In this document: positions 42,793 through 51,707 of the stretch, piece by piece
How the letters are laid out: the number at the start of each line of letters is the position of its first letter
Numbering within the stretch: position 1 is the first letter of the stretch
NCBI RefSeq assembly: GCF_030814215.1
Contig: NZ_JAUSUT010000001.1
Span: 7,130,001-7,194,000, forward strand
Source: Amycolatopsis thermophila
GTDB lineage: Bacteria; Actinomycetota; Actinomycetes; Mycobacteriales; Pseudonocardiaceae
Reading direction: 5' to 3'
DNA: 64,000 nt
Position numbers and translations under genes: made by a program
The notes under the pieces: model-generated
What the model was told of the DNA's origin: nothing
Database searches by the model: none
What the model saw: only the letters and a program-made list of their open reading frames with translations

Positions 42793-44277
42793 ATGGCGGG
42801 CGGCAACAGGAAGCGGGGCGGGGTGCGGCGCCGCGGCGTGACGACGGCGAAGGTCGCGGTGGGCCTGGTCGCCGCGCTCGTGCTGGCCGCGGCCGGGTAC
42901 GGGTGGGCGTCGCTCCACGGCCTGGTGTCCGGGCTGCGCGTCTCGCAGGCGCTGGCCGGTGAGGCGACCTCGTCCAATGGCGACACCAACATCCTCGTCA
43001 TGGGCCTGGACTCCCGGCTGGACGAGAACGGCAACCCGCTGCCGCGCAGCATCTACGACGCACTGCACGCCGGGGACCAGCAGGACGGCGGCTACAACGC
43101 CAACGTGCTGATGCTGTTGCACGTCCCCGGCGACGGCAGCAAGGCCACCTCGATCTCCATCCCCCGCGACGACTACGTCGACCTGGCCGGCTGCCCGGAC
43201 GAGCAGTGCAAGGGCAAGATCAAACAGGCCTACGGCCTGGCGTTCGACGCCCGCGCCAGGCAGCTGGCCGCCCAGGGCGTGACCGATCCCGCCCAGCGCG
43301 AACAGCAGGCGCGGGAGGCCGGCCGCAAGGCGGAGATCGACACCGTGCGCCAGTTCCTCGGCGGCGTCCCGATCGACCACTTCGTCGAGGTCACCCTGGT
43401 CGCGTTCTTCCAGATCGCCCAGGTCGTGCAACCCATCACGGTGTGCGTCGACGAGGACACCCAGGACAGCTACTCCGGGGCCGACTTCCACCGGGGACCG
43501 CAGCAGATCGACGCCCAGCAGGCGGTGGCGTTCGTCCGGCAGCGCCGCGACTACGTCCACCCGTCGCTGAACTTCACCGATCTGGACCGGGAACGCCGCC
43601 AGCAGGCGTTCATCGCCTCCCTGGCCTACCAGCTCAAACAGGCCGGCACCTTCGCCGACCCCGCCAAACTCCAGGGCATCCTGAACGTCGCCGAGCAGAA
43701 CACCGCGGTGGACCAGGGCCTCGACCTGCTCGGCCTGGCGCGGCAGGCGTCCAGCCTCACCAGCGGGAACGTGACGTTCGTGACCCTGCCGATCGACCAC
43801 TTCGGCAAGGACCCGGCCGGTGAGGACGTCAACATCGTCGACCTCGCCCGGGTCCGGGCCACGGTCGCACACCTGCTGGGCACCCCGGTCGCCCCGGCCG
43901 CGTACCGCAGCGCACCGGTGACCGTCGACGTGGTCGACGCCGCCGGCCGCGACGGGCTCGCGCGGCAGGTGGAGCAGGCGCTGTCCGGGCGCGGCTACAA
44001 CACCGGCAGCACCACCACCGACACCCGCCACCTCGCTCGGTCGGTGATCTACTACGGCAGCGGCGAATCGGCGGCCGCCGCCGCGATCGCCGCCGCCCTC
44101 GGCGGGCTCCCGGCCGAGCCGGACGCCGATGTGCCCGCCGGGCACGTGCGGGTGGTGCTCGGCACCGCGTTCGCCCTGCCGGCCACGCCCTCGCCGTCGT
44201 CCACGGCACCGGCCCCGGGGGACTCCGCCGACCCCCTGCCGGCGCTCACCGGTGGCGGCATCCCGTGCGTCAAGTGA
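42793..44277 (+). CDS. LytR-CpsA-Psr (LCP) family cell-wall glycopolymer ligase with LytR_C domain
   Basis: The 494-aa protein has a short Arg-rich cytoplasmic start, one membrane helix (VAVGLVAALVLAAAGYGWA) and an LCP domain containing NILVMGLDSR, ISIPRDDYVDL, GKIKQAYG, DHFVEV, and the RQRR region with Arg residues that bind the lipid pyrophosphate. A C-terminal LytR_C domain spans about residues 375-465. LCP enzymes attach arabinogalactan or other polymers to peptidoglycan. The usual RSDT segment reads YNAN here, a variant seen in some mycobacterial paralogues. The ATG has GAGGGAG. Confidence 0.9.
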   Translation: MAGGNRKRGGVRRRGVTTAKVAVGLVAALVLAAAGYGWASLHGLVSGLRVSQALAGEATSSNGDTNILVMGLDSRLDENGNPLPRSIYDALHAGDQQDGGYNANVLMLLHVPGDGSKATSISIPRDDYVDLAGCPDEQCKGKIKQAYGLAFDARARQLAAQGVTDPAQREQQAREAGRKAEIDTVRQFLGGVPIDHFVEVTLVAFFQIAQVVQPITVCVDEDTQDSYSGADFHRGPQQIDAQQAVAFVRQRRDYVHPSLNFTDLDRERRQQAFIASLAYQLKQAGTFADPAKLQGILNVAEQNTAVDQGLDLLGLARQASSLTSGNVTFVTLPIDHFGKDPAGEDVNIVDLARVRATVAHLLGTPVAPAAYRSAPVTVDVVDAAGRDGLARQVEQALSGRGYNTGSTTTDTRHLARSVIYYGSGESAAAAAIAAALGGLPAEPDADVPAGHVRVVLGTAFALPATPSPSSTAPAPGDSADPLPALTGGGIPCVK

Positions 44278-44379
44278 ATGACCACAATGGTCCCAGCCGG
44301 ACGGTCGCTGAGGGGACGCTGAGAACGCCGCCCGCCGGGGTCCACCGACCACGACGCGGCGATCATTAGAGTCGGCGCC

Positions 44380-45186
44380 ATGCGCGAACCCCGGAACCCG
44401 ATGGAACGCCGCGCCTTCTTCGGGATGCTGGCGCTGGGCGCGGCCACGGTCATCACCGGGTGTTCCAGCGACACCACCACACCCACGCCAGCGTCGGCCA
44501 CCCCGCCGGCACCACCCAGCGGTACCGACCCGGACGTGCCGGCCGACACCGGCACCGGCGGTCCGACCCGCGTGCTGAGCAAGGGACCGGCCGCGGGACA
44601 CCAGATCGCCCTCACCGTGGACGACGGCTACGACAACGCGGTGGTCGCCGGGTACGTCGCGTTCGCGCAGCGCACCGGGATCCACCTGACGTTCAGCCCC
44701 AACGGCCTGTACGCGCATGCCTGGGCACCGCACGCCGCCACGCTCAAACCGCTGATCGAGGCGGGCCAGGTGCAGATCATCAACCACACCTACAGCCACC
44801 ACGACCTGCGCGCGATGACTGACGCCCAGATCCGCGCCGAGCTCGACCGCAACGACGAGTGGGTCAGCACCACCTTCGGCACCCGCACCACCCCCTACTA
44901 CCGGCCGCCGTTCGGGTTCCACAACGCCCACGTCGACGGGATCGCCGCCGAGCTGGGCTACCGCAACACGGTGATGTGGAACGGCTCCTACGGCGATTCG
45001 AAACCCGTCACACCGGACTACCTGATGTCGCAGGCCCGCAGGTACCTGCAGCCCGGGACCATCCTGCTCGGCCACGCCAACCACCCCACGGTGCTCGGGC
45101 TGCTCGACCAGATCGCCGACCTCATCCGGGAACGCCACCTCACCCCGGTGACGTTGCGGGAGATGTTCCCGGCAGCCGACCACTGA
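44380..45186 (+). CDS. Polysaccharide deacetylase lipoprotein (NodB/CE4 domain)
   Basis: The product has a lipoprotein signal with lipobox near ITGCSS (Cys28), a Thr/Pro-rich linker, and a NodB homology domain from about residue 68. Motifs are TVDDGYD (catalytic Asp and metal Asp), HTYSHHD (metal HxxxH), RPPFGFHN and the C-terminal LLGHANH. It deacetylates N-acetylated sugars of peptidoglycan or another surface polymer. Position after an LCP gene (102 bp) supports a wall role. Confidence 0.92.
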   Translation: MREPRNPMERRAFFGMLALGAATVITGCSSDTTTPTPASATPPAPPSGTDPDVPADTGTGGPTRVLSKGPAAGHQIALTVDDGYDNAVVAGYVAFAQRTGIHLTFSPNGLYAHAWAPHAATLKPLIEAGQVQIINHTYSHHDLRAMTDAQIRAELDRNDEWVSTTFGTRTTPYYRPPFGFHNAHVDGIAAELGYRNTVMWNGSYGDSKPVTPDYLMSQARRYLQPGTILLGHANHPTVLGLLDQIADLIRERHLTPVTLREMFPAADH

Positions 45187-45190
45187 AGCG

Positions 45191-45206
45191 GCCCGCTCGC
45201 GCGGGC
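45191..45206. terminator. Short GC hairpin after the deacetylase gene
   Basis: GCCCGC-TCGC-GCGGGC forms a 6-bp stem 5 bp after the deacetylase stop. No U-tract follows. It may reduce read-through into the transporter gene starting at 45249. Confidence 0.3.
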
Positions 45207-45248
45207 GAAGGGCGTTTCGCTGGGCGGTGGGGCGGGAAAGTCAGCGGC

Positions 45249-46169
45249 GTGCACGCACCTCATCTCGGCGGGGTCGGCGCCTACACCGCCGGCACCGTGC
45301 TCGCGGTCGCCGCGGCCGTGTTGTTCGCCGTGGGTTCCGTGCTGCAGCACGAGGCCCTGTCCGGCCGGGCGGTCGAGCTGCGGGTCATGCTGCGGCGCCC
45401 GATGTGGCTCGGCGGGCAGGCCGCGACCGCCTCGGGCAGCCTCGTCCAGGTGGCCGCGCTGGCGCTGGCGCCGGTGTCGATCGTGCAGCCGCTGCTCGCC
45501 GGTGCGATGGTGATCGCGCTCGTCGTGCGGGCCGTGTGGGACCGCTGCCTGCCCCGCCGCGGGGAGGTGCTCGGCGCGGCGTGCACCGTGGGCGGGCTGA
45601 CCGCGTTCCTGCTGACGGCGCGCCCGGCGCAGGGCCGCCCCGACCACCTGCCCAGCCCCGTCGCGGTGCTGGGTGTGGTCGCCGGGGTGGTGATCCTGAT
45701 CGGGGCCGCCGCCCGCACCCGCCGCGGCGCCGCTCCGGCCGCCGTCGTGTGCGGCGTGTGTGCCGGGATCGCGGCCGGGTGCGGAGCCGTGCTGATCTCG
45801 GCCGCGTTCAAGCAGGCCGGCCACGACGGCAATCCCCTCACCAGCGTCGCGTTCTGGTTCCTCGTGGTCGCGGCGGTGGTGGCGGCTGTGGCGGCACAGG
45901 TCGGCAGCCAGCAGGCGTATTCACGGGGCGCGCTCGCGTGGTCCCTGCCGGCGCTGACCGTGCTCGATCCACTCGCCGCGATCCCCGCCGCGCGGCTGCT
46001 GCTCGGCGAGCGGCTCGAGCCCGGGCACGCCGCGGCGTGGGGACCGGCCGCGCTGGTCGCCGTCGTCGGCGTAGTGCTGCTGGCGCGCACGGGCGAGACG
46101 TGCCGCCGCCCGCTCCTGCGGCCGGGGGCCGGGGCCGCGGGACGGGTCAGCGCGCGGCGGCCACCGTGA
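45249..46169 (+). CDS. DMT-superfamily transporter (NIPA-like)
   Basis: The 306-aa protein has nine to ten membrane helices with two internal halves. The first half carries FAVGSVLQHEAL and SGSLVQVAALALAPVSIVQPLLA, the second SQQAYSRGALAWSLPALTVLDPLAAIPAARLLLGE. The sequence style matches bacterial relatives of NIPA magnesium transporters within the drug/metabolite superfamily. It begins with GTG at 45249 after GGGAAAG. Its last 23 bp overlap the convergent NRAMP-like gene. Confidence 0.8.
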   Translation: MHAPHLGGVGAYTAGTVLAVAAAVLFAVGSVLQHEALSGRAVELRVMLRRPMWLGGQAATASGSLVQVAALALAPVSIVQPLLAGAMVIALVVRAVWDRCLPRRGEVLGAACTVGGLTAFLLTARPAQGRPDHLPSPVAVLGVVAGVVILIGAAARTRRGAAPAAVVCGVCAGIAAGCGAVLISAAFKQAGHDGNPLTSVAFWFLVVAAVVAAVAAQVGSQQAYSRGALAWSLPALTVLDPLAAIPAARLLLGERLEPGHAAAWGPAALVAVVGVVLLARTGETCRRPLLRPGAGAAGRVSARRPP

Positions 46170-47748
46170 CGATCTTCACCACGACCAGCACCGTCGCGAC
46201 CAGCAGGTAGCCGCGCAGCGCGGTCATCCCGGCGCGGCGCGCGGTGGACATGACCGGCCGCGGCAGGGTGTCCAGCGGCGGCATGCGCCAGCGGTCACGC
46301 CCGGTCCGGTCGACCACCGGCCCGCGCGTGCGGCGCAGCGCGGCGGCGCCGGCGGCGACCAGGCCGAGCGCGGCGCCGCCGGTCATGATCGCCTCGATCG
46401 TGCCCGCGGTGATGTCCGGGAACAGCACCGACACGGTGAGCACGAGCGACAGCACCACCAGCACCCCGGCCACCGCGGCGGTGAACAGGGTGGTGCGGCG
46501 GCTGTTCACCCACGGCCCGAGCACGGCCCGGTCGTTGCACAGCAGCAGCAGGAACACCGTCGCCGACGGCAGCAGCACCCCGGCCAGGGCTTGCACGCCT
46601 TCGGTGAGCAGCCCGAGCGGGGAGCCGGGGATCAGCACGATCACCGCGGCGGCGATCACGAGCCCGGCGTACACGGCGTAGAAGCCCCGGGCACCACGGA
46701 CTCCGCGGTGCAGCGAGTGGTTGACGCCGAACACGTCGCCGATGGCGTACGCGGTGGACAGCGACACCGCGAACGCCCCGATGACCGACGCGTCGAGCAG
46801 CGCGACGGCGAACAACACCCCGGCGAGGTGCCCGGCGTGCGCGGCCAGGCCGTGCGCGACGCCCGCGGCGTCGGTGAACCCCCCGGAGATCGTCGCCGCC
46901 GAGCCCGTGATCGCCGCCGCACCCACGACGACCACGACGATGCCGATCCACAGGTCGGCCTTCTCGTAGCGCAGGAACCGCGGGGTGATGCGCTTGTCGA
47001 TGACGTAGGACTGCTGGAAGAACAGCTGCCACGGGGCGACCGTGGTGCCGACGATCCCGATGATCAGCAGCATCACCGTGGACAGCCCGCCCGGGCCGCC
47101 CGGCAGCGCCGGAACCGCGAACCCGGTCAGCATGTCCGAAGGGGACGGATGCGCCAGCAGGTAGATCGGCACCAGCAGCAGCGACGCCGCGCACAGGGTG
47201 ATCGCGATCCGCTCGAACCGGCGGAACGACCCGGTGAACGCCGAGGCGATGATCACCGCGGCGGCGAGGAGGACGGACGCGACCCGCGGCAGGCCGAGGT
47301 AGCCGGTGGCGAGGGTGATGCCGATGAACTCGGTGACCAGGGTCAGCGCGTTGAGCAGGAACAGGTCGATCACGCTGAACGCGCCCCAGAACCTGCCGAA
47401 CCGGGCGAAGATCAGCCGGGCGTGCCCGACTCCGGTCACCGCGCCCAGGCGCAGCACCATTTCCTGGTTGACGTAGAGCACGGGAACGAGCAGCAACAGC
47501 GTCCACAGCAGGTGGGTGCCGTAGTCCTGGCCGGCCTGCCCGTAGGTGGCGAACGCACCGGCGTCGTTGTCGCCCACCATGACGATCAGGCCGGGACCGA
47601 CGATCGCCAGCAGGGTCTTCAGCTTCGCGGACAGGCCACGGCGGGCGCCGTCGTCACCGGCGCGGATGGTGCCCAGCGCGCCGCGGATGTCACCGACGTG
47701 GGCGTCGTCGAGCACGGACGGACGGACCGGGACAGTGGTGCCGGACAT
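46147..47748 (-). CDS. NRAMP-related transporter with altered metal-binding residues
   Basis: The 533-aa protein is an 11-12 helix LeuT-fold carrier of the NRAMP family: IVGPGLIVMVGDNDAGAFATY in helix 1, TLVTEFIGI in helix 3-4 and GTTVAPWQLFFQQSYVIDKR in helix 6. The hallmark DPGN is replaced by DNDAG at residues 60-64, and the MPHN of helix 6 by APWQ at 238-241, so the soft Met ligand that selects Mn/Fe is missing. Loss of the Met is a feature of NRAMP-related magnesium and aluminium carriers. Mg2+ transport is therefore plausible, as inference. The gene is convergent with the NIPA-like gene and preceded by a structured leader. Confidence 0.88.
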   Translation of the reverse strand: MSGTTVPVRPSVLDDAHVGDIRGALGTIRAGDDGARRGLSAKLKTLLAIVGPGLIVMVGDNDAGAFATYGQAGQDYGTHLLWTLLLLVPVLYVNQEMVLRLGAVTGVGHARLIFARFGRFWGAFSVIDLFLLNALTLVTEFIGITLATGYLGLPRVASVLLAAAVIIASAFTGSFRRFERIAITLCAASLLLVPIYLLAHPSPSDMLTGFAVPALPGGPGGLSTVMLLIIGIVGTTVAPWQLFFQQSYVIDKRITPRFLRYEKADLWIGIVVVVVGAAAITGSAATISGGFTDAAGVAHGLAAHAGHLAGVLFAVALLDASVIGAFAVSLSTAYAIGDVFGVNHSLHRGVRGARGFYAVYAGLVIAAAVIVLIPGSPLGLLTEGVQALAGVLLPSATVFLLLLCNDRAVLGPWVNSRRTTLFTAAVAGVLVVLSLVLTVSVLFPDITAGTIEAIMTGGAALGLVAAGAAALRRTRGPVVDRTGRDRWRMPPLDTLPRPVMSTARRAGMTALRGYLLVATVLVVVKIVTVAAAR

Positions 47749-47905
47749 GACGGGACCTCCTGACCCCCAGCACGTGGGGAGGTGGAGACACCCGGCGGAT
47801 CAGCCCCGCGCGCGGCGAGGGGTCACCGGATGCCGGAAGGGTGCGAGGACACGCGGGAACCGGGCCTGCGACGGCCCGGACTACTGCAACTGCAATCCAT
47901 GTCTC
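47749..47905 (-). promoter_or_regulatory. Structured leader of the NRAMP-like gene
   Basis: The leader contains a perfect hairpin CCGGGCC-GTCGCA-GGCCCGG (47861-47879) and a second CCCCACGTGCTGGGG-like stem close to the ribosome site AGGAGG (47756-47761). A tandem TTGCAGTTGCAG (47884-47895) lies further upstream and could be a repressor site. Folding potential and a sequestered ribosome site suggest control after transcription start, but no known riboswitch consensus fits. Confidence 0.4.
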
Positions 47906-48024
47906 TCGCCTCCCTCCGGCACATCCACGCGGCGCGATTCCGCCGCGGTCACAAAACCCGGACCGACTATACGCATCCACGCGCCGGCGACCATCCGCGT
48001 GGGACCGCGATCACACGGTCAGTT

Positions 48025-49992
48025 TTAGCCGACCTGGACTGAGCCGTTCGCGCTGTACCAGGTGATGGTGCCGTTCTGGAAGTCGTTGCGGCGGCCGCCC
48101 GGAACGCCGTATTCGTCGCTCGTGGGATACCGCAGCGGGCTGGTCTCCCACCCGAGGGAGGCCCATTTGTCCCGGATCGCGCCGTACAGCGACCACGCCC
48201 CGGTGGCGCCGGTCCAGTAGATCGAGGCGCTGTTGGTGAAATGGTTGTAGCGACCGATTCCGTCCGGGGTGGTGGATTCGTCCGTGGTCGGGTAGCCGAG
48301 CCCGGTCTCCCAGCCCCGCGCGGCCCATTTCGACCGGATCGCGCCCTGGATCGCATGCGCACCACTGTTCGGCGACCAATAGATCGACGCCCCCGCAGCC
48401 AGACTGAAATGGTTGTAGCGACCCACTCCGTCCGGGGTGGTGGATTCGTCCGTCGTCGGGTAGCCGAGCCCGGTCTCCCACCCCAGCGCCGCCCATTTCG
48501 ACCGAATCGCACCCTGGATCGCATGCGCACCACTGTTCGGCGACCAGTAGATCGACGCCCCCGCAGCCAGACTGAAATGGTTGTAGCGACCGACACCGTC
48601 CGGCGTGACCGATTCGTCCGTCGTCGGATAACCAAGCCCGGTCTCCCACCCCAGCGCCGCCCATTTCGACCGGATCGCACCCTGGATCGCATGCGCACCA
48701 CTGTTCGGCGACCAGTAGATCGACGCCCCCGCAGCCAGACTGAAATGGTTGTAGCGGCCCACTCCGTCCGGCGTGGCCGTTTCGTCCGTCGTGGGGTAGC
48801 CGAGCTTCTGCTCCGCGCCCAGCGCGAGCCACTTCGTGCGGATGTCGCCGCCGACGAGGTGCGCGCCCGTGTTCGGGGTGTAGTAGAGCGAGGAACCGCC
48901 GAACGCGCTGTACTGGCCGGCGCCGTCGGAGGTGGCGGTGGTGTCGCTCGTGGGGAACCCGATGGCCGCGGGGCCGCCGAGTTGCCGGTAGCGGTCGAGG
49001 ACCGGCCCGGTCACCGCGTGGGCACCGGTGCCCGGCGAGTAGAAGATCGTGCCGTGCTCGTAGTCCTGCCCCCACCCGGACGCGACGACGTACTCGCCGC
49101 CGACCGGTTGTCCCAGGCTGGAGCTGCTTCCGCCGAGCGCGGCGTAACGGGCCTGGATCTGGTCCGGGGTGTCCCCGGTGGTGAAGGTCGCGAGGTCGGT
49201 CGCCGAGCCGTTGAAGACGTCCTGGTCACCGGGGAAGGTGCCGGACGTCGCGTACTGGAAGAAGGTGTAGGCGCTCCACGAGGCGGGGATCGTCGGGGGG
49301 CCGCCGGCGTCGGAACTGCTCGGTGCGATCCACAGTGGATCGTTGCCGAACGCCGCCGAGTTCGCCGTGCAGGTGGACCACCACCCGTTGGTGGTGTAGA
49401 TGACCGGCCACCTGTTGGTGCGGTCGTGGACCGTGGTGGCGAAGTCGCTGATCCACGCGGCGACCTGGGCCGGGGTGAGGTTGTAGCACCAGCCGGCCCA
49501 GTCCGCCGTGCCGTACGGGTTGTACTCGATGTCCAGCACCGGCGGCAGGGTCCGGCCGTCGGCGACCCAGCCGCCGCCGTGCGCGAGGAAGAACGTGGCT
49601 TGCGCCGCCCCGCTGGAGTCGCTCGGCAGGGCGAAGTGGTAGGCGCCCCGGGCGAGTCCCGCGTTCGCCGAACCGCTGTAGTTGGCGGCGAACTGCGGAT
49701 CGGTGTAGCCGGTGCCCTCGGTCGCCTTCAGGTACGCGAACTTCGCCCCGTTCGCCGCCGCCGCGGCCCAGTCCACCGCGCCCTGGTAGTGCGAGACGTC
49801 CAGACCGGGCGTCCCGGCCGGCGCGGTGGTCGCCTGGGTGGCCGCGAAGGGCCGCGCCGCCGTCGGCGAATGTCCGGTGGATCCGGCGAAATCGGTGTCC
49901 GGGTGGGCCGGCCCCGTCGCACCGCTTGCCACGGCGGGCACCGGCCCGGCCACCACGAGGGCGAACACCACGAGCGCACGCGTCCAGCGCAC
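48025..49992 (-). CDS. Secreted GH25 muramidase with LGFP repeats
   Basis: After a signal peptide (core ALVVFALVVAGPVPAVASGA) comes a GH25 lysozyme domain: GLDVSHYQGAVDW with catalytic Asp, YLKATEG, GAYHFALP and VLDIEYNP with the catalytic pair. From about residue 275 to the end run seven LGFP repeats (GGEY, GFPTSD, GYPTTDE, and RYNHF blocks), which tie proteins to the mycolyl-arabinogalactan or wall. Start choice: GTG at 49992 has GGAGGT 4 bp upstream; an earlier GTG at 50004 has none. Three of the repeats are almost identical at DNA level. Confidence 0.92.
   Translation of the reverse strand: MRWTRALVVFALVVAGPVPAVASGATGPAHPDTDFAGSTGHSPTAARPFAATQATTAPAGTPGLDVSHYQGAVDWAAAAANGAKFAYLKATEGTGYTDPQFAANYSGSANAGLARGAYHFALPSDSSGAAQATFFLAHGGGWVADGRTLPPVLDIEYNPYGTADWAGWCYNLTPAQVAAWISDFATTVHDRTNRWPVIYTTNGWWSTCTANSAAFGNDPLWIAPSSSDAGGPPTIPASWSAYTFFQYATSGTFPGDQDVFNGSATDLATFTTGDTPDQIQARYAALGGSSSSLGQPVGGEYVVASGWGQDYEHGTIFYSPGTGAHAVTGPVLDRYRQLGGPAAIGFPTSDTTATSDGAGQYSAFGGSSLYYTPNTGAHLVGGDIRTKWLALGAEQKLGYPTTDETATPDGVGRYNHFSLAAGASIYWSPNSGAHAIQGAIRSKWAALGWETGLGYPTTDESVTPDGVGRYNHFSLAAGASIYWSPNSGAHAIQGAIRSKWAALGWETGLGYPTTDESTTPDGVGRYNHFSLAAGASIYWSPNSGAHAIQGAIRSKWAARGWETGLGYPTTDESTTPDGIGRYNHFTNSASIYWTGATGAWSLYGAIRDKWASLGWETSPLRYPTSDEYGVPGGRRNDFQNGTITWYSANGSVQVG
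48240..48775. repeat. Tandem 168-bp repeats within the muramidase gene
   Basis: The segment AGACTGAAATGGTTGTAGCG recurs at 48401, 48569 and 48737, exactly 168 bp apart, and the intervening sequences are nearly identical. Each unit encodes 56 residues, that is one LGFP repeat (RYNHF ... PTTDE). Near identity at synonymous positions shows recent duplication or gene conversion, so repeat number may vary between strains. Confidence 0.9.
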
Positions 49993-50301
49993 GGCGACCT
50001 CCACGAGGAACGGGAATCCGAGTTCGACCGAACGCGGCGATCGGAACCCTAAACCGTCCCCGGTCCACTGTGGAAATCGGACACCCCACGGCCGTCAGGG
50101 AAACACCGGACGGTCGGAAACTTCCCGACAGCGACGGCCGGAACCCTGCTCCGAACGGAGCAGTGGATCGTGGCATTCGGGGTCCTTTGAGGACCGCCCG
50201 CCGCGGATCGGTCCCGGTTCGCCCGCGGTGACCGGCGCGACGCCGCGCGTCCCGGCGTGGTTCGCTCTGCGCCGGGCGGCGACGCGAGGCAGGATGACGC
50301 G

Positions 50302-51210
50302 GTGAGCGAGCCGTCCTTCACCCTCGTCCAGCTGCGCTACTTCGAGGCGGCCGCGCGGCACCTGAGCATGACCGCCGCCTCGCGGGAGCTGCTGGTGTCG
50401 CAGTCGGCGGTCTCCACCGCGATCGCCCAGCTCGAGCGTGAGCTCGGGGTGCAGCTGCTGCTGCGCCACCACGCCCGCGGGCTCAGCCTCACCACCGCCG
50501 GGCAGGCGTTCCACCAGCGCGTCCTGGACTTCCTCGCGCACGGGGCCGAGCTGGTGGAAGCCGCCCGGCAGGCGGGCACCGAGCTGGTGGGCCCGCTGAC
50601 CATCGGCTGCTTCACCACCCTCGCGCCGTTCCGCCTGCCCGGCCTGCTCGCCGAGTTCGAGAACCGCCACCCGCAGGTGCGCGTGTCGTTGCGGGAGGGC
50701 GAGCACTCGGCCCTGAAGGCGGCGCTGCGCAGCGGCGAGTGCGAGGTCGCCCTGCTCTACGGCTACGACCTCGACGACGACATCGACCGCGAGGTGGTCG
50801 ACACCGCACCGCCCTACGTGCTGGTCTCCCCCGGCCACCGCCTGGCCGCGCGGAAGGAGGTCGCGCTCGCCGACCTGGCGGGCGAGCCGATGGTGCTGCT
50901 CGACCTGCCGCACAGCCGCGAGTACCTGCAGTCGGTGCTGCGCGGTGCCGGTGTGGAACCGCAGATCCGCCACCGCACCACCGGCTACGAGACCGTGCGG
51001 GCACTCGTCGCGCACGGCCACGGTTTCGCGTTGCTGAACCAGCGCCCGCCCGCCGAATCGACCTACGCGGGTGAGCGCGCCGTTCCGCTCGCCCTGACCG
51101 ACGACGTCGCGTCGCTCGAGATCGTCGTCGCCTGGATGCGCGGGGTGCGCCTGACCCGGCGGGCCCAGGAGTTCGTGACGCTGTGCCGGCAGCTGTACGC
51201 CCACCGGTAG
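50302..51210 (+). CDS. LysR-family transcriptional regulator
   Basis: This 302-aa protein has an N-terminal winged helix (LRYFEAAARHLSMTAASRELLVSQSAVSTAIAQLERELG) and a periplasmic-binding-like effector domain (GPLTIGCFTTLAPFRLPGLL, EVALLYGYDLDDDIDREVV). I chose the GTG at 50302 with AGGA upstream. It lies in the same direction as, and 74 bp before, the RidA operon, with a LysR-type palindrome between, so it likely activates that operon. Confidence 0.9.
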   Translation: MSEPSFTLVQLRYFEAAARHLSMTAASRELLVSQSAVSTAIAQLERELGVQLLLRHHARGLSLTTAGQAFHQRVLDFLAHGAELVEAARQAGTELVGPLTIGCFTTLAPFRLPGLLAEFENRHPQVRVSLREGEHSALKAALRSGECEVALLYGYDLDDDIDREVVDTAPPYVLVSPGHRLAARKEVALADLAGEPMVLLDLPHSREYLQSVLRGAGVEPQIRHRTTGYETVRALVAHGHGFALLNQRPPAESTYAGERAVPLALTDDVASLEIVVAWMRGVRLTRRAQEFVTLCRQLYAHR

Positions 51211-51225
51211 CATCGCCAAAACTGA

Positions 51226-51252
51226 TCCAATAGGGCAAAAACATCTGTTGGA
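51226..51252. promoter_or_regulatory. Candidate LysR operator before the RidA operon
   Basis: TCCAA at 51226-51230 and TTGGA at 51248-51252 form an inverted repeat with 17 bp between, in the 74-bp gap between the LysR gene and RidA. The A/T-rich centre and position fit a LysR activation site. The exact T-N11-A form is not clear. Confidence 0.4.
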
Positions 51253-51284
51253 CAGAACCTCGGGGTGAGCCGCACGCTGAACCG

Positions 51285-51707
51285 ATGACCGTCCACCAGC
51301 GAATCCGGCCGTTCAACACACGCGACACCTACCCGGAGCAGAACCTCGACAACGACCTGTGCCAGGCGGTCGTGGCCAACGGCACCGTCTACGTCCGCGG
51401 GCAGATCGGGCAGGACCTCGACACCAGCGAATCCGTCGGCATCGGCGACGCGGCGGCGCAGGCCGAGCAGGCGATGGCGAACATCAAGATGCTGCTCGAG
51501 GAAGCCGGCAGCCGGATGGAACACCTGGTCAAGCTGACGATCTACCTGATCGACCCGCGCTACCGCGAGGCCGTCTACCGGGTCGTCGGCGCGTGGACCC
51601 GGGGCGTGCACCCGATCTCGACCGGTGTCGTCGTCTCCGCGCTGGCCCGGCCGGAGTGGCTGTGCGAGATCGACGCCATCGCCGTCATCCCCGAGGGGGA
51701 ACGATGA
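51285..51707 (+). CDS. RidA-family enamine/imine deaminase
   Basis: This 140-aa protein has the YjgF/RidA chorismate-mutase-like fold: NGTVYVRGQIGQDLD near residue 33, AAAQAEQAMANIKMLLEEAGS and VKLTIYLIDPRYREAVY. RidA enzymes hydrolyse reactive enamines or imines; catabolic members act on specific intermediates. The usual conserved Arg for carboxylate binding is not in the standard place, so the substrate may differ. It is first in a LysR-controlled operon and overlaps the DUF1028 gene by 4 bp. Confidence 0.85.
   Translation: MTVHQRIRPFNTRDTYPEQNLDNDLCQAVVANGTVYVRGQIGQDLDTSESVGIGDAAAQAEQAMANIKMLLEEAGSRMEHLVKLTIYLIDPRYREAVYRVVGAWTRGVHPISTGVVVSALARPEWLCEIDAIAVIPEGER

Noticed and set aside
47749-47905. 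M-box magnesium or yybP-ykoY manganese riboswitch before the NRAMP-like gene.
   Set aside because: The conserved M-box core and the yybP-ykoY paired motifs are not found; only generic hairpins are present.
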